NCBI GenBank assembly: GCA_045636945.1 | Contig: JAZTYO010000023.1 | Span: forward strand, 22,156 to 86,155 | Length of the DNA stretch: 64,000 bases | Reading direction: 5' to 3' | From: UMGS172 sp045636945 | GTDB lineage: Bacteria > Bacillota > Clostridia > Oscillospirales > Acutalibacteraceae | Shown here: positions 16,573-25,518 of the stretch, in pieces | Layout of the letters: each line of letters begins with the position of its first letter | Position numbering within the stretch: the stretch's first letter is position 1 | Notes under the pieces: generated by a model | What the model saw: the letters and a program-made list of their open reading frames with translations, nothing else | The model's database searches: none | What the model was told of the DNA's origin: nothing | Translations under genes and position numbers: made by a program

Positions 16573-17565
16573 ATGATGATAATAAGTCGAAATAGCAAAT
16601 TTGTTAATAATTTATCACTGAATGAAAGGGTGATATTTACGGACTATGTATTAAGAACGTTTGGTTTAAGCAAAAAATACAAGAATCATTTTGCCGTAAA
16701 AGAGGCCAATATAAATATCAAAAAAGGTGATATTTACGGCTTTGTCGGCGAAAACGGTTCGGGTAAGACCACTATTATCAGACTTATTACTGGTCTTATT
16801 TTTCCAACTGCGGGTGGTTACGAGCTTTTCGGTGTGCCCAATACCTCTCGCGAAATTATTAATGCTCGTAAAAAGGTTGGAGCTATTGTTGAAACTCCCT
16901 CGATTTACAGCAATATGTCGGCTTATGACAACCTTAAAATGCAGGCTACCATCCTTGGTGTTGAGTGCAATGACGACGTTATAAATGAGATACTTTGTGA
17001 GGTCGGTCTTGGCGAATTGTTTGAAAATAAAAAGCACGTCGGAGATTTCTCATTGGGTATGCGTCAAAGGATTGGAATTGCTATGTCTTTGCTCGGCAAT
17101 CCTGAGTTTATTATCCTTGACGAGCCGATGAATGGTCTTGACCCTCAAGGTATAGTTGAAATACGTGAGCTGATTTTAAAACTTAACCGCGAGTATAATA
17201 TTACTTTCCTTATTTCGTCGCATATTCTGACCGAGCTTGCTTTGGTTGCTACTAAATACGGCATAATCTCTCATGGACATATTGTTAAGGAAATTACTGC
17301 CGAACAAATAAAAAAAGAGTACGGCAAAATAACCACTATTAAATCCGACGACCCTAATACTCTTTATAAAGTTATTTCGGAACTTTATCCCGATTCGGAA
17401 CTTTCGTTTGTTTCGTACGGTATCAGTATCATAGGAGAACTTGACCTTAACGACCTTTTCAGCGTTCTTCTTCGCAACAATGTAAAAATCACCTCGGTCA
17501 ACTGCAATGAGACGAGTATCGAGGACTATTATCTTACGTTGCTTGGAGGTGGTCACGGTGCTTAA
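16573..17565 (+). CDS. ABC transporter ATP-binding protein, BcrA-like
   Basis: The 330-residue ATPase has Walker A GENGSGKTT, signature FSLGMRQR, Walker B FIILDEPMNGLDPQG and a C-terminal domain typical of ABC-2 (bacitracin-resistance type) ATPases. The family core begins at YVLRTFGLSKKY, so the first 26 residues are an unusual extension. ATG 16573 has AGGTGA five bases upstream. An alternative is GTG 16630, which fits the family start better but has a poor ribosome site. It overlaps its permease by eight bases. It may export a peptide, antibiotic or lipid; the substrate is unknown. Confidence 0.85.
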   Translation: MMIISRNSKFVNNLSLNERVIFTDYVLRTFGLSKKYKNHFAVKEANINIKKGDIYGFVGENGSGKTTIIRLITGLIFPTAGGYELFGVPNTSREIINARKKVGAIVETPSIYSNMSAYDNLKMQATILGVECNDDVINEILCEVGLGELFENKKHVGDFSLGMRQRIGIAMSLLGNPEFIILDEPMNGLDPQGIVEIRELILKLNREYNITFLISSHILTELALVATKYGIISHGHIVKEITAEQIKKEYGKITTIKSDDPNTLYKVISELYPDSELSFVSYGISIIGELDLNDLFSVLLRNNVKITSVNCNETSIEDYYLTLLGGGHGA

Positions 17566-18385
17566 TCTTATCAAGAGTGATTTCAGACGAGTTGTAAAGG
17601 ATAAATTGACCTTAATCCTTTGCATTATCGGTTTTGGATTTGCAATTTTTACACCGTTATTGTATAAAGGTATTTTCTCGCTTGCAACTTCCGATCCTAT
17701 GACCGACGCACTTATCGGGTCGATTAATGCCAAGACTATTTTCTTTGCATCGTTTTCAACAAGTAATAATTTCGGACTAATTATCCCTGTGTTGCTTGCT
17801 ATTGTTCTTTGCAAGGATTTCAGCTTTGGTACGATTCGTAATAAAATCATCGGTGGTCACAACAGAACAAACATTTTTATTTCAATGTACGTAGTTTGTG
17901 CCGCCGTTATGATTGGTGTTGTATTGCTTCACGCGTTATTGTCCCTTTTTGTAAGCCTTTTGTTCTTCGATTATCAGAGTACACCGTTTGAGTTTCCCGA
18001 TGCCGTGTATTTTGTCGTTTCGTTGTTGCTTGAAATCGTCGTATATCTGTTTATGGCTGCCTTGCTGACCTGGATGTGTGCAACCTTCAAAAACGTTGGA
18101 ATAGCAATCGTAATGTTCGTCGCAGTTGCCTTTATTATGTCAATAGTTTCGACCATAATTACAGTTGCAATCGAGATACTTTCGATGTCACCTTCGAATG
18201 ATGTGGCTTTAGACGTGCTGAATTTTATCCAAAAAATCAATCTGTTTAATGCTGCTGTATATATTGGAAGTGGTGACAGCTACATGTTGTCTGACATTTT
18301 GTATATATTAATACCTGCTTTTGTCGGAGTCGCAGGTTTGCTTGGATTGGGTATTAAGAAATTCAATAAAAAGGACCTTAAATAA
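17558..18385 (+). CDS. ABC-2 type transporter permease
   Basis: The 275-residue protein has six predicted membrane helices (near 20-40, 70-90, 105-130, 145-170, 178-205, 245-265) with a large loop after the first, as in the ABC-2 permeases paired with BcrA-like ATPases. GTG 17558 is chosen because GGAGG (17545-17549) lies eight bases upstream and the resulting 8-base overlap implies coupling. The frame is open further to 17507, inside the ATPase gene, without a ribosome site. A terminator follows immediately. Confidence 0.8.
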   Translation: MLNLIKSDFRRVVKDKLTLILCIIGFGFAIFTPLLYKGIFSLATSDPMTDALIGSINAKTIFFASFSTSNNFGLIIPVLLAIVLCKDFSFGTIRNKIIGGHNRTNIFISMYVVCAAVMIGVVLLHALLSLFVSLLFFDYQSTPFEFPDAVYFVVSLLLEIVVYLFMAALLTWMCATFKNVGIAIVMFVAVAFIMSIVSTIITVAIEILSMSPSNDVALDVLNFIQKINLFNAAVYIGSGDSYMLSDILYILIPAFVGVAGLLGLGIKKFNKKDLK

Positions 18386-18890
18386 TATTAAAACACCGAG
18401 CATATGACTCGGTGTTTTTTATATCAATATGATTGCTGAATTGTATTACGGTATCGGATTTGGAAAAAGAAATTTCTGTTATATGTCCCGTACCGTCAAG
18501 TGTTGCTTTGTAGTTGCCGTTCGCGTTATTGCCTGATACAATCGTTTTACTGTCGGAAACGGTAACATCAAGCTCGTCGGTCGGCATTGACAGTAAGGCA
18601 TCGTAAATCAAAAGCAGAGGAGAGTCTTTCGGCACTTCTTCACGTTTGTAACGCTCCGAAATACCCTGAACCTCTAAAATAACACTTTGTTCCTTTATCC
18701 TTATTGATAAAGTATTGATTATATCGGGACCTGAAAATATAAAGGATAAATCCCCTTCGATGTTGACCGACATTTCACCCGATAGAGAAGAATCAGTGAT
18801 CGAAAAATCGCATTCAAAGCCTTTGGCTATAGGGGTAACGTCGAGTTTACTTTGATTTGAACATCCGCAAAGACCAATACATATAAGCAT
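18378..18890 (-). CDS. Hypothetical lipoprotein, start and end both unusual
   Basis: The 170-residue frame encodes LICIGLCGC followed by a soluble beta-rich domain I do not recognise. From ATG 18890 the signal peptide would lack its basic N-terminus. Extending upstream gives ACG-AGG-CTA at 18917-18909, with AGGTGG spaced correctly before the ACG, yielding a complete signal (RLFRIFTVMLICIGLCGC). So ACG may be the start or a mutated ATG. The 3' end runs through the terminator hairpin at 18391-18417 and overlaps the convergent permease gene by eight bases, so the last 15 or so residues look acquired. It follows nnr by nine bases if ACG is used. Confidence 0.6.
   Translation of the reverse strand: MLICIGLCGCSNQSKLDVTPIAKGFECDFSITDSSLSGEMSVNIEGDLSFIFSGPDIINTLSIRIKEQSVILEVQGISERYKREEVPKDSPLLLIYDALLSMPTDELDVTVSDSKTIVSGNNANGNYKATLDGTGHITEISFSKSDTVIQFSNHIDIKNTESYARCFNII
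18391..18420. terminator. Terminator after the ABC pair
   Basis: AAACACCGAG (18391-18400), CATATGA, CTCGGTGTTT (18408-18417), then TTT. The 10-bp perfect stem has T-rich sequence on both sides, so it may work both ways, although the minus-strand lipoprotein frame reads through it. Confidence 0.88.
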
Positions 18891-18926
18891 GACCGTAAAG
18901 ATGCGGAATAGCCTCGTAAAACCACC

Positions 18927-20462
18927 TTATTTCTTGGAATAAAGTCGACAATATACGGTTGACAGTGAGTTTATCATATCGGTAGGAGTTAAGGCAAGAA
19001 CAGAGGTTTCTTTGACAGCTACGTCGCCTGCCATTGCGTGAATTTTAACTGCTGAAATTGCCGCATCAGCCGCCGACATACCTTGTGCCAAAAACGCAAC
19101 TATCATACCTGCGAGCATATCTCCTGTACCTGCTGTAGACATACCCGGATTACCGTCGGTGACGATATAAACCGAGCCATCGGGCAAAGCAATAATAGTT
19201 TTTGCACCTTTAAGTACCGAAACTGCACCAGTTTTAGAGGCCAAAAGCTTCGCGGCATTAAGGCGGTTATTCTGTATTTCCTCAACAGAAAGTCCAAGCA
19301 AACGAGAAGCCTCTTTGGGATGCGGTGTTATAACAACCTCGTTGGTATACTGTCTTATACATCTTATGTTAGTGGACAGAATGTTTATTCCGTCGGCATC
19401 CAAAACTATCGGGATACTACAGTTTTTTATAATATCGTAAACGTTACGTTTGGCCTGTTCGCTTTGACCTAATCCACAACCGATAAGACCTGCCGTGCAT
19501 TTATCAAAGGCGGAAACTACAGTATCGGCAACGATGTTTGATACGTCACCGTTATTTACATTATTAAGAACGGTACATACAGCCTCGGGGATAGAAACAC
19601 CGACAATAGGGTATATATCCTCAGGGATAATCATATTGACAATACCTGCACCGCTTTTAACCGCAGCTCTTCCTGATATAACTGCTGCGCCAGCATAGCC
19701 CTTTGCACCGCATAAAAGTCCTGCTGTACCGCAATCACCCTTATGTGCACCAACATTACGTTCGGGCAATGCTTTGATAACGTCACGTTTTTTTACAACG
19801 TTCATTATCGGTGTGACCGATTCGTATGCCTCGTTGGGCATACCGATGTCAACAACCTTTACGGTACCGCAATACTCAAAGGTAGGGTAAAGAAGATGGC
19901 AGGGCTTGTAAGCACCAAACGTAATTGTAAGGTCGGCCTTAATAAAGGTGTTGTTATCAATAACTCCGTCACTGTTCATTCCGCTAGGAACGTCTATAGA
20001 TACTTTAATAGCGTCAGAGTTGTTTATAACATCAATAACGCTTTGGTAAATGCCATTTGGCACTCCTTTAAAACCTATTCCGAAAATAGAATCGATGACA
20101 ATATCAGCAGATTCAATATACTGACTGCAAAGCTCCTCGTAATTTTCATAGCTTATCGGGCGGATTCCGAGTAGTATTGCTTTAGAAAACATTTCCGTAG
20201 CACTGTCGGTAGAAGCATCTCCAACGGATATAACACGAAGCTGTGCACCGCTGTCATAAAGCTTTCTTGCAATGACGTATCCGTCTCCTCCGTTGTTACC
20301 TTTACCGCAAATAATAACGACCTTCTTGCTGTCAAGGTTATATTTTCCCTTTATGATATGTGCGGCAGCAGAGCCGGCGTTTTCCATAAGATGCAGCCAA
20401 TTCATACCAAGCTCAACTGAGCGAGCCTCGACTAATCTCATTTGTTCGGCAGTAAGTACCAT
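18927..20462 (-). CDS. nnr: Bifunctional NAD(P)H-hydrate epimerase / ADP-dependent NAD(P)H-hydrate dehydratase
   Basis: The 511-residue protein fuses two repair enzymes for damaged NADH/NADPH hydrates. The N-terminal YjeF_N epimerase (to about 215) has ENAGSAAAH, CGKGNNGGDGYVIAR and IDVPSGMNSDG. The C-terminal ribokinase-like dehydratase has GAKGYAGAA, VLDADGI, TPHPKEASRLLG, VLKGAKTII and NPGMSTAGTGDMLAG. CAGGAG seven bases before ATG 20462 sets the start. It lies 14 bases after the small membrane-protein gene on the same strand and is transcribed from the promoter at 21026-21054. Confidence 0.95.
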   Translation of the reverse strand: MVLTAEQMRLVEARSVELGMNWLHLMENAGSAAAHIIKGKYNLDSKKVVIICGKGNNGGDGYVIARKLYDSGAQLRVISVGDASTDSATEMFSKAILLGIRPISYENYEELCSQYIESADIVIDSIFGIGFKGVPNGIYQSVIDVINNSDAIKVSIDVPSGMNSDGVIDNNTFIKADLTITFGAYKPCHLLYPTFEYCGTVKVVDIGMPNEAYESVTPIMNVVKKRDVIKALPERNVGAHKGDCGTAGLLCGAKGYAGAAVISGRAAVKSGAGIVNMIIPEDIYPIVGVSIPEAVCTVLNNVNNGDVSNIVADTVVSAFDKCTAGLIGCGLGQSEQAKRNVYDIIKNCSIPIVLDADGINILSTNIRCIRQYTNEVVITPHPKEASRLLGLSVEEIQNNRLNAAKLLASKTGAVSVLKGAKTIIALPDGSVYIVTDGNPGMSTAGTGDMLAGMIVAFLAQGMSAADAAISAVKIHAMAGDVAVKETSVLALTPTDMINSLSTVYCRLYSKK

Positions 20463-20476
20463 TTAAATTCTCCTGA

Positions 20477-20995
20477 TTAAAGTTTTATCTTTACGTTGTA
20501 GGAAGCGAATTTCTTTACACCCTCCAAGAACTGTTCATTAGGGGTTATAACGAGATAATAATATCCGTTTTTGGGGTGCTTAATTTTAAATGCCAAGGCT
20601 GTTTCATCGGGAGTGCAACCAAAATATACATTGATGTTGCGTGTTTTGTCGGTAATATGCTTGTTGGGGTTGTATTTTTCAACATCCTCAATATCAGCGC
20701 AGGTGAAAGATGCCATTCTGACTCTTTTTTTCTTGTTTATAATTCGGTCAATATCAATATCACGGTTGGTTATTATGTATTCAAATTCGTTGTTCAACTG
20801 ACCGCAAAGATAAAATGGGACAAAAACTGCTGCAGCAGCAATCAGAAGGGTAATAAAAGCAAGAGAAGGATTGAGCAACGACAAAGCAATCAGACCAAGT
20901 GCCAAAAGTATGCATATCGTCCAGATTGCGACCTTCAAAACCTTTACCTTTGCTCCATTTTTAATAACGACTAATTGTTCAATAAAAGTGTCCAT
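20477..20995 (-). CDS. DUF6106-like small membrane protein
   Basis: The 172-residue protein opens with MDTFIEQLVVIKNG, then two membrane helices (about 22-40 and 44-64), then a soluble domain with YIITNRDIDIDRIINKKKR and YYYLVITPNEQFLEG. This resembles the DUF6106 family of Clostridia, for which no function is known; the match is from memory of the pattern. It is first in a minus-strand operon with nnr. The PH-like appearance of the soluble part is only an impression. Confidence 0.65.
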   Translation of the reverse strand: MDTFIEQLVVIKNGAKVKVLKVAIWTICILLALGLIALSLLNPSLAFITLLIAAAAVFVPFYLCGQLNNEFEYIITNRDIDIDRIINKKKRVRMASFTCADIEDVEKYNPNKHITDKTRNINVYFGCTPDETALAFKIKHPKNGYYYLVITPNEQFLEGVKKFASYNVKIKL

Positions 20996-21025
20996 TTGTA
21001 TAACCTCGAAGTTGTAATTTACTGT

Positions 21026-21054
21026 ATTATATCATTATCTAAGCGTTAAATCAA
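21026..21054 (-). promoter_or_regulatory. Sigma-A promoter of the nnr operon
   Basis: On the minus strand TTGATT (forward 21049-21054), 17 bases, TATAAT (forward 21026-21031), 30 bases before the first gene. Confidence 0.75.
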
Positions 21055-21080
21055 GCAAAACTACGCTTTGACGTATTATC

Positions 21081-21932
21081 TTAATTCTTGATATATTTTT
21101 TGCTGAGCAGTGCCGATTCAGCATCTTTGATAGCCCTTACAGCAGCTTTGTTACTGTGCATAACAATGTAGGTGTATATCGCATCGAAAATAGCGAGCTG
21201 TGCAATACGCGAACTCATTGCAAGGATCGAGTATTTCGTTTCATCCGAACGTGTGTTTAAAACAATATCGGAATGCTCGTTTATCGGGCTTTCGCCAAAG
21301 TTGGTAATACATATTGTTGTGGCGCCGGCTTCACGTGCAGTTTTTAAAGCATCAACAACGTCGATTGATGCACCCGAGTGCGAAACGCCGATAGCAACAT
21401 CACCTTTGCGCAAGTGTGATGCGGCGATTGCCTGCATATGGCTGTCGCAGTAGGCAATTGCATCAAGCCCTGCACGTAAAAATTTGTGCTGTGCATCAAC
21501 GGCGATTGAAGCCGAATTACCAAGACCGAATATAACAATTCGACGTGCATCTTTAATGGTGTTGGCTGCTTTTTCGATTTCAGCGGGGGAGAGTACCGAT
21601 TTCGTGTTTTCCAAAGCAACCGCTATATCACGGATTCGTTTATTAAAAATATCGTAGCAACTGTCGTCCTGCTCAATGCCCAAAACACCGCCTTGTGCAG
21701 TATTGACCGATTCTTGTGCAATCTTGAGTTTTAACTCCTGATAACCCGAAAGACCGAGTCGTCGTGAGAAACGGACGATAGTTGCCTCACCGCATCCGCA
21801 TTTTGTTGCAAGCTCATTTATTGAAAGACCGATAATTTCTTGAAAATTTGCAATCAACCAATCGGCAATTTTGCGTTCGCTACTGCCCATTTCGGGGTAT
21901 AAACGCTTGATTTTAAGCAGAATTGACTCCAT
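21081..21932 (-). CDS. RpiR/MurR-family transcriptional regulator
   Basis: The 283-residue protein has an N-terminal helix-turn-helix of the RpiR type (MGSSERKIADWL, ELATKCGCGEATIVRFSRRLG, residues 15-60) and a SIS sugar-phosphate-binding domain (VIFGLGNSASIAVDAQHKF, GVSHSGASIDVVDAL, TNFGESPINEHSDI). Such regulators sense phosphosugars and usually control adjacent catabolic genes. It diverges from the nine-gene operon starting at 22105, across a 172-bp intergenic region, and is its likely regulator. AAGAGGTG precedes ATG 21932. No clear terminator is seen downstream. Confidence 0.92.
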   Translation of the reverse strand: MESILLKIKRLYPEMGSSERKIADWLIANFQEIIGLSINELATKCGCGEATIVRFSRRLGLSGYQELKLKIAQESVNTAQGGVLGIEQDDSCYDIFNKRIRDIAVALENTKSVLSPAEIEKAANTIKDARRIVIFGLGNSASIAVDAQHKFLRAGLDAIAYCDSHMQAIAASHLRKGDVAIGVSHSGASIDVVDALKTAREAGATTICITNFGESPINEHSDIVLNTRSDETKYSILAMSSRIAQLAIFDAIYTYIVMHSNKAAVRAIKDAESALLSKKYIKN

Positions 21933-21997
21933 ATCGCACCTCTTACTGAAATTTTACTCCATTTTAACGCAAAACGACAAAAAAATCAAGAGATTTT

Positions 21998-22010
21998 GAA
22001 AAAATATTTC
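21998..22010. promoter_or_regulatory. Candidate RpiR operator
   Basis: GAAA, AAATA, TTTC forms an interrupted inverted repeat ten bases upstream of the operon -35. RpiR-type sites often have GAAA-N-TTTC symmetry. The region is AT-rich, so chance is possible. Confidence 0.3.
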
Positions 22011-22019
22011 GAAAAAGTG

Positions 22020-22048
22020 TTGCATTTTTAATTACAGTATGTTAATAT
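22020..22048 (+). promoter_or_regulatory. Sigma-A promoter of the nine-gene catabolic operon
   Basis: TTGCAT (22020-22025), 17 bases, TAATAT (22043-22048), 56 bases before the first gene. Confidence 0.65.
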
Positions 22049-22104
22049 AAAATAGCAAATTTAGGGGCTTTAGCAACCCCAAATAAAAAATAGGAGATGA
22101 TCCG

Positions 22105-23535
22105 ATGGTTTGTAATGAGTTTTTGACAGACATTATCCTTACCGAATTGGAAGATGCTGTCGGCAGAGAGAACTGTTCAACAAGAGAGATCGATAAGATT
22201 ACTCACGGTGTTGACTTCTTCTGGTTGTCCAGAATGTGGGCTGATCGCGGTAGACGTATGCCCGAGGCTGACTTTATTGTATCCCCCAAGGATGCTGAAG
22301 AGACCTCAAAGGTTTTGAAGATCGCCAACTACTACAAGATTCCCGTTACCACATGGGGTGGCGGCGGCGGTTCACAGGGTGGTGCTATTCCTGTCGCAGG
22401 TGGTATTATTCTCGATACCAAGAGAATGAATAAGATTTACGAAGTAAACACTGATGCTATGTACATTGAGTGCGGCACTGGTGCTATTTACAAGCATATT
22501 GAATGGGCTGCAAATGAAGTTGGCAAGGCTACTATGCACTATCCTTCTTCGCTCACATGCTCTACTGTTGGTGGCTTTTTGGCCCACCGTGGTATTGGTG
22601 TTGTTTCTAACAAGTACGGTAAAATTGATGATATGGTGCTTCAGATGGAGGTTGTTCTTCCTAACGGTGATATTATCAACACTTCCGCTACACCTAAGCA
22701 CGCAGTAGGTCCCGATCTTAACCAGATTTTCATCGGTTCTGAAGGAACTTTGGGTGTTATCACCAAGGCACAGCTTCGTATTTATGACCAGCCTGAAGAG
22801 AGAAGATTCAGAGGCTTCCTTTTCCAGGATATGCACGGTGCATTTGTGGCTTCACGTGAGCTTTTACAGAAGTTCAAGCCTTCTGTTATGCGTCTTTATG
22901 ACGAGGCTGAAACTGCTTCTCTCATCAAGAAGATTGTTGGTGTTGAGAAAAAGGGCGCTTTCATGAACATTGCTTATGAAGGTGTTAAGGAAATGGTTGA
23001 GATTGAAGAGAAGATCCTTCTTGAAACCTTCGCAAAGTACGGTGCTGAGGATCTCGGTTCTGAATACGGCGAGAAGTGGTGGAAAGAGAAGATCACCTTC
23101 TTCTATCCCGGTCATATGATGGATCTTCCTCAGATGTTCGGTACCATGGATACCATCGCTACATACGATAAGATTGAAAAGATTTACTGGGCAATGAAGA
23201 ATGCTATTGAAAGCAAGTATCCTTTTGCTAAGTTTATTGCTCACTTCTCTCACTGGTATGAGTGGGGCTGCATGATGTACGACCGCTTTATCATTGATGG
23301 TGAATATGTTCCGGAAGATCCTACTGAGGCTTTGAAGCTCCATCAGGAAGTCTGGACTACCGGTATTCGTGCTGCACTTGCTAACGGCGGTGTTGTTAAC
23401 GACCACCACGGTGTTGGTATCAAGCTCGGCAGATTTGTTCACGAGCAGTATGGTCCCGCAATGCAGGTACTTGAAGGCATTAAGAAACAGCTTGACCCGA
23501 ACGGTATCATGAATCCGTTCAAGCTCGGTCTCTAA
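22105..23535 (+). CDS. GlcD-like FAD-binding oxidoreductase
   Basis: The 476-residue protein of the vanillyl-alcohol-oxidase fold has an N-terminal FAD_binding_4 domain (PEADFIVSPKDAEETSKVLKIA near 50; PVTTWGGGGGSQGGA near 82; GGFLAHRGIG near 155; IGSEGTLGVITKAQL near 210) and a C-terminal FAD-oxidase domain ending in VVNDHHGVGIKLGRF and LDPNGIMNPFKLG. Family members oxidise 2-hydroxyacids or polyol-like substrates. It is first in the operon; an Fe-S subunit follows after 25 bases and an Etf fusion closes the operon, so its electrons probably leave via Fe-S and Etf rather than oxygen. The natural substrate is unknown. Confidence 0.85.
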   Translation: MVCNEFLTDIILTELEDAVGRENCSTREIDKITHGVDFFWLSRMWADRGRRMPEADFIVSPKDAEETSKVLKIANYYKIPVTTWGGGGGSQGGAIPVAGGIILDTKRMNKIYEVNTDAMYIECGTGAIYKHIEWAANEVGKATMHYPSSLTCSTVGGFLAHRGIGVVSNKYGKIDDMVLQMEVVLPNGDIINTSATPKHAVGPDLNQIFIGSEGTLGVITKAQLRIYDQPEERRFRGFLFQDMHGAFVASRELLQKFKPSVMRLYDEAETASLIKKIVGVEKKGAFMNIAYEGVKEMVEIEEKILLETFAKYGAEDLGSEYGEKWWKEKITFFYPGHMMDLPQMFGTMDTIATYDKIEKIYWAMKNAIESKYPFAKFIAHFSHWYEWGCMMYDRFIIDGEYVPEDPTEALKLHQEVWTTGIRAALANGGVVNDHHGVGIKLGRFVHEQYGPAMQVLEGIKKQLDPNGIMNPFKLGL

Positions 23536-23560
23536 TATCGATAGGGGAGGTAATTTAATT

Positions 23561-24652
23561 ATGTATATGTCTGAAAAAAGTAAGCAGATTATAGATGCTT
23601 GTCGTTTCTGCTGGATGTGTCGTCATATTTGCCCTGTCGGTAATGCAACAGGTCAGGAAAGAAATACTTCTCGTGCAAGAGCACTTGGCCTTTCTGTTGT
23701 AAACCGCGGTGCTGCAGAGCTTACCCCTGACATCATGGACAACATCTATGAGTGCCAGATGTGTGAGGCTTGCACCTGCGACTGTGCAACCGGTTGGGAT
23801 CCCACTTACTTCACTAAGGAAGTACGTCTTCAGGCTGCTCTTGAAGGCAAGACCCCCGATTACATCAACGCTATCGTAGATAAGGTTCTTGAAACCGGTA
23901 ACATCTACGGTGTAAAGGAACTCGACGCTGACCTCGCAGCTGCTATCAAGGCACATGCTTTAGCAGAGGACACCGTTCTCTTCCTCGGCGCAGAGGCTCG
24001 TTACAACGTTCCTACTGCTGCTGTTAACGCTATCAAGGTTCTTGAGGCTGCAGGTGTTAAGTTCACAGTATTGGCTGACGAGCCTGCTTCTGGCTATGCT
24101 CTTGATTGGCTCATCGGCGCTGCTGACGAGACCAAGCAGCAGATGGCTGACTGTGCAGATGCTTTGGCTAAATTCAAGACCGTTATCGCTTTTGATCCTC
24201 AGGATGCAAAGGCATTTGTACGTGAGTATAAGGAATATGACCTCAAGCTTGGTGCTGTTGTTACCTTCACTGCTTTTGTTGCAGGCCTTATCAAGAACGG
24301 CAAACTTGCAGTTAAGAACACCGGCAAGGCTGTTGTCTTCCAGGATCCTTATCAGCTCGCTCGTATGCTCGAGGAGACCGATGAGCCCAGAGCTATTGTT
24401 TCTGCTTGTGCAACCCTCAATGAGATGCTCCTCAACCGCAAGGATACCGTTTGGGCAGGTGGCTCTTTCATGGCTATCTATAATCCTCTCGTATCTGAGC
24501 TCGTTTCTAAGGAGCGTTGGACAAACGCTATCAACGTAGGTGCAGACACTATCGTTACCGCAAGCGTTTCCGAGTATGTCGCATTGAAGGCTACTGCCCC
24601 CGAGGGCAAGACCGTTCTTTCTATCGAAGAGCTCGTTCTTTCCGCTCTTTAA
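23561..24652 (+). CDS. Fe-S oxidoreductase subunit, GlpC/GlcF-like
   Basis: The 363-residue protein carries two cysteine clusters near the N-terminus: C14-X2-C17-X2-C20-X3-C24-P (a 4Fe-4S ferredoxin motif) and, near residue 65, CQMCEACTCDC. The remainder is an alpha/beta domain of the kind found in GlcF/HdrD-type partners, but with few of the CCG cysteines normally seen there. It likely shuttles electrons between the FAD subunit and the Etf fusion. GGGGAGG lies upstream of ATG 23561; ATG 23567 is an alternative. Codon bias suggests strong expression. Confidence 0.8.
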   Translation: MYMSEKSKQIIDACRFCWMCRHICPVGNATGQERNTSRARALGLSVVNRGAAELTPDIMDNIYECQMCEACTCDCATGWDPTYFTKEVRLQAALEGKTPDYINAIVDKVLETGNIYGVKELDADLAAAIKAHALAEDTVLFLGAEARYNVPTAAVNAIKVLEAAGVKFTVLADEPASGYALDWLIGAADETKQQMADCADALAKFKTVIAFDPQDAKAFVREYKEYDLKLGAVVTFTAFVAGLIKNGKLAVKNTGKAVVFQDPYQLARMLEETDEPRAIVSACATLNEMLLNRKDTVWAGGSFMAIYNPLVSELVSKERWTNAINVGADTIVTASVSEYVALKATAPEGKTVLSIEELVLSAL

Positions 24653-24675
24653 TTAAAATTTGAGGAGTGTAAACA

Positions 24676-25518
24676 ATGCTCGTTAATTTTAAACAGATTT
24701 TAACAATGGCTGAAGAAGGCGGATACTGTATTCCTGCTTTCAATGTTTACAACCTTGAGACCCTTATGGGTGCTGTAAAGGCTGCAGAGGAGCTTAAGGC
24801 TCCCTGCATCCTCCAGGTATACCCTCGTCTCATGAAGGAAGAGGTAGGTTACTACCTTGCTCCTGCTGTTGTAGCAGCCGCACATAAAGCTTCAGTTCCT
24901 GTTTGTTTCCATCTTGACCACGGTCCTTCCGAGCTTGAAACAACCCGTTCACTTCGTTGGGGTGCTACCGGTATCATGCTTGACGGTTCGGCACTTTCTT
25001 TTGAAGAGAACATCGCTCTTACCAAGAGAGTTGTTGACACCTGCGGTTTCGTAGATGTTCAGGTTGAAGGTGAACTAGGACATGTCGGAACCGTAAACGA
25101 CGATTCCATGGATGAGTTTACCATCCCTGAAGATGCTAAGACTTTTGTTGAGCGTACCGGTGTTCAAGCTCTTGCCGTTTTGGTAGGTAATGCACACGGC
25201 CGCTACAAGAAGCCTCCCAAGATCGACATTCAGAGAATTGCCGACATCCGCAAGGCTACCAACGGTACTGCTTTGGTTCTTCACGGCGGTTCGGGTATCC
25301 CCGATGAGGCAATTAAAGAGGCTGTTAAGGCAGGTATCAGAAAGCTTAACGTTGCTACCGATATTTGCTATGCATTCCTTGACAGTGTTCAGGAAGAGGT
25401 CAACAAGCCCGACCGTATGATCGCTGTTGACAACTTTATGAAGACTCCTATCAATGCAGTTAAAGAATTCTGCATGACTAAAGTATTGCTCTGTGGAGCA
25501 GAAGGAAAGGCGAAATAA
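24676..25518 (+). CDS. Class II ketose-bisphosphate aldolase
   Basis: The 280-residue zinc aldolase shows PAFNVYNLET, CFHLDHGPS (metal and catalytic residues), VEGELGHVG, VGNAHGRYK, LVLHGGSGIPDEAI and RKLNVATDI. It cleaves a phosphorylated ketose or ketose acid into DHAP plus an aldehyde. Homologues include fructose-, tagatose- and IolJ-type (5-dehydro-2-deoxygluconate-6-phosphate) aldolases. With an IolB-like isomerase and a PfkB kinase beside it, an IolJ-like role is possible, but the specificity cannot be read. Its stop overlaps the next start by one base (TAATG). Confidence 0.9.
   Translation: MLVNFKQILTMAEEGGYCIPAFNVYNLETLMGAVKAAEELKAPCILQVYPRLMKEEVGYYLAPAVVAAAHKASVPVCFHLDHGPSELETTRSLRWGATGIMLDGSALSFEENIALTKRVVDTCGFVDVQVEGELGHVGTVNDDSMDEFTIPEDAKTFVERTGVQALAVLVGNAHGRYKKPPKIDIQRIADIRKATNGTALVLHGGSGIPDEAIKEAVKAGIRKLNVATDICYAFLDSVQEEVNKPDRMIAVDNFMKTPINAVKEFCMTKVLLCGAEGKAK

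Noticed and set aside
16546..16574. TTGATT-N17-TATAAT as promoter of the BcrA-like gene
   Set aside because: The -10 overlaps the best-supported start codon, so it cannot serve that start. Kept only as a caution about the start.
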